This document shows positions 1-7,912 of a stretch of 64,000 bases of DNA, in pieces. Position 1 is the first letter of the stretch. The number at the start of each line of letters is the position of its first letter. The translations under genes were made by a program, and so were the position numbers. Origin of the DNA: Ferruginibacter sp. (GTDB lineage Bacteria > Bacteroidota > Bacteroidia > Chitinophagales > Chitinophagaceae); NCBI GenBank assembly GCA_025963635.1, contig JAOQAK010000016.1, positions 1 through 64,000 of the forward strand. The letters run 5' to 3'. The notes beneath the pieces are model-generated. The model was not told the origin of the DNA, ran no database searches, and worked only from the letters and a program-made list of their open reading frames with translations.

Positions 1-417
1 TGCCTTTGCCGTTTCGTTAAAAAGATGGATGATCCTTTGTGAATAGTCGCGTTTTATTTTATTAAGGTATTCGTAAGCCTGCACCAGCATTACATCTCCG
101 GCAAGCAGGGCGGTGGATTCACCGTATTTGGTATGCACCGTTTCACGTCCGCGCCTTAGCGGTGCCTTATCCATAATATCATCATGGATCAAACTAAAAT
201 TATGGAACAGTTCAATGGCGGTAGCCACTTCGAATGCATCGGGATTAATTTCGTCAAACAATTCATTACCCATTAAAATACAAACAGGCCTGATCCGTTT
301 GCCGCCCAATGCTAAAATATATTGAGCGGGATCGTACAATGTGGCTGTATGGTCCGGAAAGTGCCTTGTGTTGAACTTTTCTTCAAATATTGCCGACCAT
401 TCTGTAAAAGAGTGCAT
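1..417 (-). CDS. Polyprenyl synthetase, 3' end beyond the window
   Basis: Isoprenyl diphosphate synthase that condenses isopentenyl diphosphate with an allylic primer to make quinone or carotenoid side-chain precursors. The N-terminal 139 residues are present. They include the GGKRIRP substrate-binding segment and the first aspartate-rich motif in SLIHDDIMDKAPLRRG. The ATG at 415-417 was chosen because the protein then begins about 30 residues before the GGKRIRP motif, as usual in the family. The rest, including the second aspartate-rich motif, lies to the left of the window. Product chain length cannot be judged. RNase R ends 61 bases upstream on the same strand, so the two may be co-transcribed. 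Confidence 0.88.
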   Translation of the reverse strand, partial: MHSFTEWSAIFEEKFNTRHFPDHTATLYDPAQYILALGGKRIRPVCILMGNELFDEINPDAFEVATAIELFHNFSLIHDDIMDKAPLRRGRETVHTKYGESTALLAGDVMLVQAYEYLNKIKRDYSQRIIHLFNETAKA

Positions 418-478
418 AAGGTAACTGCTATGGTACAAAATTGCTGAGCTCTCCCGACCCAGCAACCTGTTTTTATAA

Positions 479-2485
479 TTATTTTTTCTTTCTTGTTGTT
501 GATTTTGCTTTAGCTGCATCCAGGGTTGCTTTGCCATCATCCTGTACCCAATGATAATCGAGTTGCCGTTTCTCGAGATTAGCCGCAACCACCTTAATCT
601 TTACAGCATCTCCCATCCTGAACTTTTTACCCGTGCGCACACCTACCAAAGCATAATCCGCTTCGTCTAATTTAAACTCATCAAATTCGCTAAGATCTCG
701 CACCGTAACCATCCCTTCACATTTATGTAAAACGGTTTCAACAAAAAATCCAAAACCCGCCACCCCGCTGATGATGCCGTCAAACTCTTCTCCCAGGTAA
801 TCTCTCATAAACTCTACCTGTTTGTATTTATTGCCGGCTCTTTCAGCTTCCATAGCTTTCCGTTCTTTATCGCTGCAGTGCTTGCACTTGTCTTCCATCT
901 TCTTATCCGGTTTCAAATCCTTATCCAGGCATTCCTGCAATATGCGATGTACCATTACATCGGGATAGCGGCGTATCGGCGAGGTGAAATGGCAATAATG
1001 CTCAAATCCTAAGCCGTAATGGCCGATATTTTTAGATGTATAAACGGCCTTGGCCATGGTGCGGATACCCAATTGTTCCAACACATGCTGCTCGGGTTTG
1101 CCGCTTACATCTTTTAACAGGTTGTTAAAAGATTTTGCAACGGCAGCTTCATCGTGGATATCGAATGTATACCCGAACTTCCTGGCAAATGCGGCAAACA
1201 CTTTCAGTTTTTCATCATCCGGCGTATCATGTATCCGGTAAGGAAAAGGAACAGGTTCTTTATTGATCTTAATCCGCGAAACATATTCCGCTATCGTTCT
1301 GTTGGCAAGCAGCATAAACTCTTCTATCAACTTATGGGCATCTTTGCTTTCCTTCACTACAATACCAATTGGCTTACCCTTTTCATCCAGCGTAAAACGT
1401 ACTTCCTGCGAAGAAAAATTGATGGCGCCATTGTCAAATCTTTCCTTCCTATAATGCTTTGCAAGTTTATTCAGCAATAGGAGCGCCTTATGATGAAGGC
1501 CATCCTCCGTTTCGATGATCTGCTGTACATCTTCGTAACTAAAGCGGTGATTGCTGTGGATGATGGTTCTGCCGATCCATTTATGTTTTATCTCCCCACG
1601 GTTGGTTACCTGGAAAATAACAGAGAAGGTATATTTATCTTCGTTGGGCCTGAGCGAGCAAAGTTCATTGCTGATCTTTTCCGGCAGCATTGGATTTACC
1701 CGATCCGGCAAATACACGCTGGTGGCCCTTTCATAGGCTGCCTTATCTAAAATGCTATCTGGCTTTACAAAATGACTTACATCGGCAATGTGAACACCTA
1801 TCTCGTAGTTGCCATTGTCCAGATTCCTGATTGAGATGGCATCATCAAAATCCTTTGCATCTACCGGGTCAATCGTAAAGGTTAAAATATCCCGGCAATC
1901 CTTTCTTTTTTTAAGCTCTTCCCGCGTAATCGTTTCTGATAATTTATCTGCTTCGTTCAGTACTTCCTGGCTAAAGGCCAACGGGAACCCGGTTTCGATC
2001 AGGAGTTCCTTCATCGCCATATCGTTAACATCGTCTGCCTTTAATATACTTACCACCTCACCTTCGGGTTTCTTGTCAGATTTGCCCCATTTTACGAGTC
2101 GTGCCACTACCCTGTCGCCATTTACTGCGCCGTTCAGTTTTTCAACAGGAATATAAAAATCAGGTATTGGTTTATCAGAAGCCGCTTCAAAAAATGCTAC
2201 ATTCTTATTTACCTGAACATTCCCGATAAAGGTAGTTCGCAGGCGTTCAGACACCTCCGTTACTTTCCCTTCCGTACGTCTGCCGCGTCCGCTATCCTTA
2301 TTGATTTGCACTTTTACCGTATCGCCATGAAATGCGTGGTTAAAATCATTGGGCCTTACCACGATATCCTGCTCTAATCCTTCTACGATCACAAAGCCCA
2401 TACCGCTCCTGGCGATATCTAATCTACCTTTTACAATTTGTGTTGTTGATGACTTTTTTGAACTTTCTTTTTTTTCTTTACTCAT
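479..2485 (-). CDS. rnr: Ribonuclease R (RNase II/R family 3'-5' exoribonuclease)
   Basis: Cytoplasmic hydrolytic exoribonuclease that degrades structured RNA. The 668-residue chain has N-terminal cold-shock/OB segments, a central RNB catalytic domain and a C-terminal S1 domain. The RNB metal-binding aspartates are visible in DPVDAKDFDDAISI at about residue 207, and the conserved HFTSPIRRYPDVMVHR segment follows near residue 500. The end is Lys-rich, as in RNase R. Length is slightly shorter than the E. coli enzyme but normal for Bacteroidota. The ATG start is followed by a Lys/Ser-rich leader that may be disordered. It is probably the first gene of a unit with the polyprenyl synthetase. Confidence 0.95.
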   Translation of the reverse strand: MSKEKKESSKKSSTTQIVKGRLDIARSGMGFVIVEGLEQDIVVRPNDFNHAFHGDTVKVQINKDSGRGRRTEGKVTEVSERLRTTFIGNVQVNKNVAFFEAASDKPIPDFYIPVEKLNGAVNGDRVVARLVKWGKSDKKPEGEVVSILKADDVNDMAMKELLIETGFPLAFSQEVLNEADKLSETITREELKKRKDCRDILTFTIDPVDAKDFDDAISIRNLDNGNYEIGVHIADVSHFVKPDSILDKAAYERATSVYLPDRVNPMLPEKISNELCSLRPNEDKYTFSVIFQVTNRGEIKHKWIGRTIIHSNHRFSYEDVQQIIETEDGLHHKALLLLNKLAKHYRKERFDNGAINFSSQEVRFTLDEKGKPIGIVVKESKDAHKLIEEFMLLANRTIAEYVSRIKINKEPVPFPYRIHDTPDDEKLKVFAAFARKFGYTFDIHDEAAVAKSFNNLLKDVSGKPEQHVLEQLGIRTMAKAVYTSKNIGHYGLGFEHYCHFTSPIRRYPDVMVHRILQECLDKDLKPDKKMEDKCKHCSDKERKAMEAERAGNKYKQVEFMRDYLGEEFDGIISGVAGFGFFVETVLHKCEGMVTVRDLSEFDEFKLDEADYALVGVRTGKKFRMGDAVKIKVVAANLEKRQLDYHWVQDDGKATLDAAKAKSTTRKKK

Positions 2486-2954
2486 ATTAATATTTCATTT
2501 TCAACCAGCTGGGTTGATGTCTCATTGTAATTTCTTGCAAGGATTGTTACAAATGCATTGGATAGTTTATATATCATTTCGATATTACCTTATGGGGTAC
2601 TGATCAGCACCTTTAACCTTGCAGCCATATTCACTTTATTATGACTTAGATGGTAATCCGGGAAGTAACCTGGTGTGCTTTCATACTGAAATGCATCAAT
2701 GATGGAGGCTGGTTCCGGGGTGCAAGTTACCAACTTATTGCAACATACGATAAAACCGGGTGCATTACGGGTGCATCGCAGCCACTTACAGACTACTGGG
2801 ATAAATTCACAAGACTGATCTTTGCGGTTTTATTTGCATCCTGTTAAATTAATCTACCAGGGGTAGTATTTGTAAAAGACTAACCGTTTGCATTTTGGAT
2901 ATGAATCCAATAGAAGCATACCACATATTCGCTAACTTTATTAAAACATTGTTT
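2486..2954. other. Intergenic region with no recognised gene
   Basis: This 469-base stretch separates the divergent RNase R gene and the small PRPP-synthetase-like gene. Short open frames in it (for example 2650-2847) have no recognisable family and unconvincing composition. It should hold the promoters of both neighbours, but no clear TAnnTTTG box with a good partner was found. A TTTG near 2887 sits about 65 bases before the favoured start of the next gene. Confidence 0.5.
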
Positions 2955-3260
2955 ATGGAAAATTACGACACCGTTGTGGCAGCTTTATCCGGTTTAAAAG
3001 CGAAGGGATATACCCTCGACTTTAACATCGCCTTTGATAATATTACCTGTAACGAGAAAGGGCTCTGCCTGAACCCGGATGAATTTGAGATCACTGAAGT
3101 GTATCGTTTTGAAGGAGAAACTAATCCAGATGACGAAGATATCGTGTACGCTGTCGAATCAAAAGATGGCTCCATAAAAGGCACCATGACAAGCGCATAT
3201 GGCCTCTATGCAGACCCGGTGAGTAATGACATGATACAAAAATTAACAATGCATACCTGA
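2955..3260 (+). CDS. Small acidic protein of the so-called phosphoribosylpyrophosphate synthetase-like family
   Basis: A 101-residue acidic, probably cytoplasmic protein. The opening MENYDTVVAALSGLKAKGY followed by a DFN motif resembles a short Bacteroidota family often labelled phosphoribosylpyrophosphate synthetase. That label is doubtful, because nothing here corresponds to a PRPP synthetase fold or active site. The frame is open upstream to a TTG at 2895 and an ATG at 2901, giving 119-121 residues. The start at 2955 is preferred because the family begins at MENYDTV. No function can be assigned. It is followed 28 bases later by the asparaginase gene. Confidence 0.7.
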   Translation: MENYDTVVAALSGLKAKGYTLDFNIAFDNITCNEKGLCLNPDEFEITEVYRFEGETNPDDEDIVYAVESKDGSIKGTMTSAYGLYADPVSNDMIQKLTMHT

Positions 3261-3288
3261 TTATTTATCCAAAACAAAAACCCCACTT

Positions 3289-4317
3289 ATGGCTGGTATT
3301 CTTGACCGAAGAAAGTTTTTACATTTGAGTGCACTCTCCGCACCGATATTGGTATCCCCTAAAAGTATTGCAAATGCTTATAATATACCGGTTGTCCCGA
3401 TCGTTATTTCTACCTGGGATGCAGGAATGGAAGTAAATGCCGAGGCATGGAAAATATTATCTGCTAACGGCAAATCCATAGACGCAATAGAAGCGGGGGC
3501 CCGGCAAATAGAAGATACCATTAATTGTTGTGTAGGATTGGGGGGCAACCCCGATAGAGATGGTATTGTTACACTGGATGCCTGCATTATGGATGAACAT
3601 TCCAACTGCGGCGCTGTAGCGGGTTTAGAGCGGATAAAGCATCCCATTTCTGTGGCCAGGAAAGTTATGGAAACCACCCCGCACGTTCTGTTGGTAGGTA
3701 ATGGCGCCCAGCAATTTGCCATAGAAAATGGCTTTCCGATGGAGCCTGCCAAACTTTCTGACAGCGCGGAAAAGGCCTATAAAGATTGGCTAAGCAATAC
3801 GAAGTACGAGCCCGTGATCAACGTAGAGAACAAAAAAAATAACGGGCCTTCCGCACCCAATTTTTTCCCGGATGGCACCCCTAATCATGATACCATGGGA
3901 CTGTTGGCAATGGACTCAAAAGGTAACTTATCCGGTGGGGTAACTACCAGCGGAATGGCTTTTAAACTCCATGGCCGGGTGGGCGATTCGGCGATCATTG
4001 GGGCCGGCTTATTTGTAGACAATGAAGTTGGAGCAGCTACCAGCAGCGGCGTTGGCGAAGAAGTAATCCGCATCAGCGGAACACACCTTGTTGTTGAATT
4101 TATGCGGCAGGGAAATAGCCCTAAACTCGCCTGTAAAAAGGCAGTGGAACGTATTGTAAAAAGAGACAGGCAAAAGGCAAAAACCCTGCAGGTAGGCTTT
4201 TTGGCAATGAATAAGAAAGGAGAATATGGCGCCTATGCCATTCAGAAAGGTTTTGTGTTTTCTGTGAAGAGCAATCATGAGAATAGAATCCATGATGCGG
4301 AGTATGTTTTTGGCTAA
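3289..4317 (+). CDS. N4-(beta-N-acetylglucosaminyl)-L-asparaginase (glycosylasparaginase), Ntn hydrolase, exported
   Basis: Cleaves the GlcNAc-Asn bond of N-glycoproteins or isoaspartyl/asparagine substrates. The 342-residue precursor starts with a twin-arginine-type leader (DRRKFLHLSALSAP), which suggests Tat export. The autoproteolysis site is in the NHDTMGLLA segment at about residues 199-207. The Thr following HD would become the N-terminal nucleophile of the beta subunit. The glycine-rich GDSAIIGAGLF and ATSSGVGEE segments of the family follow. Length is typical. The downstream spacer carries a heptamer repeat immediately after the stop codon. Confidence 0.9.
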   Translation: MAGILDRRKFLHLSALSAPILVSPKSIANAYNIPVVPIVISTWDAGMEVNAEAWKILSANGKSIDAIEAGARQIEDTINCCVGLGGNPDRDGIVTLDACIMDEHSNCGAVAGLERIKHPISVARKVMETTPHVLLVGNGAQQFAIENGFPMEPAKLSDSAEKAYKDWLSNTKYEPVINVENKKNNGPSAPNFFPDGTPNHDTMGLLAMDSKGNLSGGVTTSGMAFKLHGRVGDSAIIGAGLFVDNEVGAATSSGVGEEVIRISGTHLVVEFMRQGNSPKLACKKAVERIVKRDRQKAKTLQVGFLAMNKKGEYGAYAIQKGFVFSVKSNHENRIHDAEYVFG

Positions 4318-4325
4318 GTGGAGAC

Positions 4326-4360
4326 GGTTGATGGTTGATTGTTGATCGTTGATCGTTGGT
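4326..4360 (+). repeat. Heptamer tandem array, GGTTGAT type (5 units)
   Basis: Five contiguous 7-base units begin 9 bases after the glycosylasparaginase stop: GGTTGAT, GGTTGAT, TGTTGAT, CGTTGAT, CGTTGGT. Similar arrays occur after other stop codons in the window. Since 7 is not a multiple of 3, the TGA inside the unit falls in all three reading frames. Confidence 0.85.
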
Positions 4361-4430
4361 GGGCGGGTATGATTTGTAGTGGATGCCGCGATGTTCATAA
4401 ATTCCAATCCTCTATCGGAGTTAAAATCAC

Positions 4431-4535
4431 TGATTACCCATTATTCATTACTCACCACTCATCACTCACCACTCATTACTTATCACTCATTATTCATTAC
4501 TCACCGCTCATCACTCATCACTCATCACTCATTAC
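4431..4535 (-). repeat. Heptamer tandem array, TCAYYAC type (13-15 units)
   Basis: Thirteen contiguous 7-base units occupy 4445-4535 with consensus TCA(T/C)(T/C)AC. Two weaker units precede them at 4431-4444. The array ends 7 bases before the cutC start codon. Read on the minus strand the unit is GTRRTGA and carries stops. It probably arose by slippage and may vary in copy number between strains. Confidence 0.9.
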
Positions 4536-4542
4536 TGCATTC

Positions 4543-5280
4543 ATGAAATACACGCTCGAAATTATCGGTTTTACTATTGAAAGCTGTATGCTTGCGCAAT
4601 CTGCCGGTGCACACCGCATCGAATTATGTGATAACCCCGGGGAAGGAGGAACTACTCCGTCTTATGGTTTTATAAAGGCGGCGAGAAAAATATTGAAGAT
4701 AGAATTGTACCCAATCATCCGCCCAAGGGGAGGAGATTTTTTATACAGCGAGGCTGAGTTTGAAATAATGAAATCCGATATCAGTATTTGCAAAACGCTG
4801 GGCTGCGATGGTGTAGTGATTGGCATGTTGCATATGGATGGTACAGTTGATGCCGAAAGATGCCTGCAACTTGTAGACCTCGCGGCACCGTTGGGCGTTA
4901 CCTTTCACCGTGCATTTGACAGGGCCAGTGATCCGTTTAAAGCTTTGGAAGACATCATTTCTATTGGTTGCAGGCGTATTTTAACCAGTGGGCAAAAACC
5001 TACTGCACCTCAAGGCGCCGATCTCATTGCTGCTTTGGTGAAACAGGCTGCAGGAAGGATCTCCATTATGCCAGGCAGTGGCATCCGTTCTGACAATATC
5101 ATGGCGATTGCCGAAAAAACAGGAGCAGTAGAATTTCATAGTTCAGCACGGACTTTTATTGAAAGCCGTATGCAATATAAAAATGAATTAATGTGTGAAA
5201 GGCTGCAAAATGTATCAAGTGACACGGATGAAATTGCGAAAATGATCACTTTGCTGAAAGAAAACAATCATCTTAATTGA
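4543..5280 (+). CDS. cutC: CutC family protein (copper homeostasis)
   Basis: Cytoplasmic TIM-barrel protein of the CutC family, historically linked to copper tolerance; the biochemical role remains uncertain. The 245 residues contain family blocks SAGAHRIELCDNPGEGG, IRPRGGDFLYS, VTFHRAFDRASDP and ILTSGQ. The frame is open upstream to 4339, but those codons are read from the heptamer repeat. The ATG at 4543 is therefore chosen, since MKYTLEIIGFTIES matches the usual CutC N-terminus. The stop codon overlaps the start of the next gene. Confidence 0.93.
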   Translation: MKYTLEIIGFTIESCMLAQSAGAHRIELCDNPGEGGTTPSYGFIKAARKILKIELYPIIRPRGGDFLYSEAEFEIMKSDISICKTLGCDGVVIGMLHMDGTVDAERCLQLVDLAAPLGVTFHRAFDRASDPFKALEDIISIGCRRILTSGQKPTAPQGADLIAALVKQAAGRISIMPGSGIRSDNIMAIAEKTGAVEFHSSARTFIESRMQYKNELMCERLQNVSSDTDEIAKMITLLKENNHLN

Positions 5281-5798
5281 ACCCGTTTAATCTCAAAGAA
5301 GAAATTTTAAGGGAGCATTCAAAAGCGCAATGCAACAAAATCACAGAGTGGGTAGGTGACAGTCAAACTCGCTTTGACGAACTGTTTGATCTCTTTTTAC
5401 ATAGCGAGTACAGGGTAACTCAAAGAGCAGCATGGCCGCTCAGCTATTGTGTAAATACTCATCCATATTTTATTGAAAAAAGGTTTGCGGAACTACTTGG
5501 AAATTTAAGTAAGGCAGGCTTGCACAACGCAATTAAGAGAAACACCCTTCGGATATTGCAAAACCTTGATATTCCTGAAAAACACCAGGGCGAAGTAATG
5601 CATATATGCTTTCAATATGTGGAGTTGCCGACTGAAGCCGTTGCCATCAAAGCCTTTGCTTTAACTATACTTGGCAAATTAGCAAAACTGTACCCCGAAA
5701 TTGTACCAGAGATAAGACTACTGATCGAAGAACAATTGCCACATCAAACCGCCGCCTTTAAAAACAGGGCAAACCGATTATTAAAAGTGTTTGGCTAA
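5277..5798 (+). CDS. Hypothetical helical-repeat protein, TTG start coupled to cutC
   Basis: A 173-residue soluble, probably all-helical protein of unknown function. Phrases such as AWPLSYCVNTHPYFIEK and TLGKLAKLYPEIVPEIRLLI have the spacing of HEAT/ARM-like repeats. No ATG exists near the start. An in-frame TAA lies directly upstream (5274-5276), and the first usable codon is TTG at 5277, which overlaps the cutC TGA (5278-5280). This implies translation by termination-reinitiation. The end meets the convergent DUF2071 gene with no gap. Confidence 0.75.
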   Translation: MNPFNLKEEILREHSKAQCNKITEWVGDSQTRFDELFDLFLHSEYRVTQRAAWPLSYCVNTHPYFIEKRFAELLGNLSKAGLHNAIKRNTLRILQNLDIPEKHQGEVMHICFQYVELPTEAVAIKAFALTILGKLAKLYPEIVPEIRLLIEEQLPHQTAAFKNRANRLLKVFG

Positions 5799-6512
5799 TT
5801 ACAGACTCCTTTTATGAAGGATGCTGATGGCGGAACCTTCTGCAACAAAAACGGAATTAGGGATGGCGTTTTGTAACATAGAAAAATTTTTGCCATACAA
5901 GGCGGCAAAATCGCAATCAATGCGATATTCTTTTACTGCAAATACATTCCAGGCCGGGTGATGTACAGCATATTCGTAAGTGGTGTTATTATTGTATTTT
6001 GAATAGCCCCAATAATGTTCTGCAATAAATTCTTCCTCACTTCCGGCAATCATGGGCGCTGCAGATTTTTCTACAGTGGCCTCCAGCCGGTTCCATTTAT
6101 TTTTATATTTCCAGTGGTAGCCTAATCTAATTTCGTTATCAGCCTGATGGAGAAAATGCTTCATTGGTACCGTGCTGTACTGCTCATTATAAAGTGTATT
6201 GGCAATAACACTAATCGCCGGTTTCGGCACAAATTCCTTTATGAAAACGGCGCCTCTTTTCCATTCGCCCCGGTCATTGTACCGCACATAAAAACGGAGA
6301 TTTACTTCTTCAAAATTAATATGAAAAGGCACCTTGTAACCTAATAGCCGTGTATTTGCAAACATAAAGCCGATAAGGCTTACGTACACATTCCCTTTAT
6401 AAGCATCCAATTCAGTTTTGGGCGGCAGGTAGGGCATCAGCACAGAAGGATCAATAACATAGTTCGCCATTATCAAATCCTTCCATTCAGCGGTTAAAAA
6501 TTCTGATCGCAT
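5799..6512 (-). CDS. DUF2071 (YqjF-like) protein
   Basis: A 237-residue protein of the DUF2071/YqjF family, function unknown. It shows the family opening FLTAEWKDLIMANYVIDP and the YVSLIGFMFANTRLLG and NFEEVNLRFYVRY segments. An upstream ATG at 6578 is possible, but its 22 extra residues are not expected in the family, so 6512 was chosen. The gene is single and convergent with the cutC-linked gene. Confidence 0.87.
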   Translation of the reverse strand: MRSEFLTAEWKDLIMANYVIDPSVLMPYLPPKTELDAYKGNVYVSLIGFMFANTRLLGYKVPFHINFEEVNLRFYVRYNDRGEWKRGAVFIKEFVPKPAISVIANTLYNEQYSTVPMKHFLHQADNEIRLGYHWKYKNKWNRLEATVEKSAAPMIAGSEEEFIAEHYWGYSKYNNNTTYEYAVHHPAWNVFAVKEYRIDCDFAALYGKNFSMLQNAIPNSVFVAEGSAISILHKRSL

Positions 6513-6619
6513 GATAAAATAATGAAGATGGGCAGAATTATTTATTGAATAAGCGCATCCTTCGAAACATACAATCAATATAATAATGTGTGTCCCTTCT
6601 TTGTTTACCAGCGCATTGA

Positions 6620-7858
6620 TCAGTACAACATTCTTACCTTAATAGTTTCCTTTACATCCCTCAATAATTCCAATGCATTTTTACTCAGATTTTTATCCAC
6701 ATCCAACACCACGTAACCAATTGCTTCATTTGTTTTAAGGTACTGCCCGAGTATATTGATTTTGTTTTTAGAAAGTGTGGTATTGATCTCACTCAATACG
6801 CCGGGTACGTTATTATGAATATGTAATATACGATGCGTGCCTTCCTGCGGTGGGAGGCTTAGTACGGGAATCGTATGAGATCCATAACTCACCCCTTTTT
6901 CGAGATAGTTGAAGAGCTTGGCGCTTACGTCATCGCCAATATTATGCTGGGCTTCCTGGGTGCTTCCCCCGATATGAGGCGTTAATAAAACATTGCTTAA
7001 TCCCTGCAAAGGAGTGGTAAACCGATCGCCGTTTTTTTCCGGCTCCCACGGAAATACGTCAATGGCTGCTCCGCCCAAATGGCCTTCAGACAAGGATTTT
7101 GCCAGTGCATCGATATCCACTACTTCCCCCCTTGCGTAGTTGACCAGGATGCTTCCAGGCTTGAAGCTTTTAAGCAGGTTTTTATTGATCAGGTTTTTAG
7201 TGGTGGGTAATTCCGGTACATGCAATGAAACGATATCAGCCTTGCTCACCAGGTCTTTCAGGCTTTTACTATCTTCTGCATTGCCCAGTGGAAGCTTTGT
7301 TTCCGTGTCGTAATAAATTACTTTCATGCCGAGTCCTTCGGCCAACACGCTTAACTGGCTGCCAATATTTCCGTACCCAATGATACCAAGCGTTTTTCCA
7401 CGCAGTTCATAGCTACCTGTTGCATCTTTTAACCAGACACCTTCATGTGCTGCCTTATTTTTGTCGATGATCTTCCTAATCAGCATAATTGATGCACCAA
7501 TCACCAGTTCCGCCACGCTTCTTGTATTGCTATAAGGTGCGTTAAAAACAGCGACACCCTGTTTGGTGGCAGCTTTCAGGTCTACCTGGTTTACACCGAT
7601 ACAGAAACATCCTATGGCCTGTAATTTTTCTGCTGCTGCCAGCACTTTTGCAGTCAGTTGTGTTTTGCTCCTGATGCCTACCAGGTGAACATTTTTAATT
7701 TCCTTTACGAGTTGCTCTTCACTTAATGCGCCATTTAATTTTTTAACATTTACATAACCTCCCGCATTAAAATACTTTACTGCTACATCACTAATGTTTT
7801 CTAAAAATAAAATATTGATTTTCTCTTTTGGATAACTTGTTAATTTTTTGTCTGCCAT
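6620..7858 (-). CDS. serA: D-3-phosphoglycerate dehydrogenase with C-terminal ACT domain
   Basis: First committed enzyme of serine synthesis: oxidises 3-phosphoglycerate to 3-phosphohydroxypyruvate with NAD. The 412 residues match the E. coli-type enzyme. Residues near 60-68 contain the IRSKTQL substrate segment. A Rossmann motif GIIGYGNIGSQLSVLAEG lies near residue 160. The catalytic His lies in LLTPHIGGSTQEA near residue 295. An ACT domain (about residues 340-412) probably mediates serine feedback. The gene is monocistronic by context and has a TATATTTG promoter box directly upstream. Confidence 0.95.
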   Translation of the reverse strand: MADKKLTSYPKEKINILFLENISDVAVKYFNAGGYVNVKKLNGALSEEQLVKEIKNVHLVGIRSKTQLTAKVLAAAEKLQAIGCFCIGVNQVDLKAATKQGVAVFNAPYSNTRSVAELVIGASIMLIRKIIDKNKAAHEGVWLKDATGSYELRGKTLGIIGYGNIGSQLSVLAEGLGMKVIYYDTETKLPLGNAEDSKSLKDLVSKADIVSLHVPELPTTKNLINKNLLKSFKPGSILVNYARGEVVDIDALAKSLSEGHLGGAAIDVFPWEPEKNGDRFTTPLQGLSNVLLTPHIGGSTQEAQHNIGDDVSAKLFNYLEKGVSYGSHTIPVLSLPPQEGTHRILHIHNNVPGVLSEINTTLSKNKINILGQYLKTNEAIGYVVLDVDKNLSKNALELLRDVKETIKVRMLY

Positions 7859-7880
7859 GATTATTACGCCTTATTTTGCA

Positions 7881-7888
7881 CAAATATA
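7881..7888 (-). promoter_or_regulatory. Bacteroidota -7 box upstream of serA
   Basis: The minus strand reads TATATTTG, an exact match to TAnnTTTG, 22 bases before the serA ATG. No convincing TTG -33 partner is evident. Confidence 0.5.
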
Positions 7889-7912
7889 TTCTATCTAAGT
7901 CTTATAATTTTT

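Noticed and set aside
2650-2847. 65-codon plus-strand open frame between RNase R and the small acidic protein gene
   Set aside because: No family resemblance and unconvincing composition; probably a chance frame.
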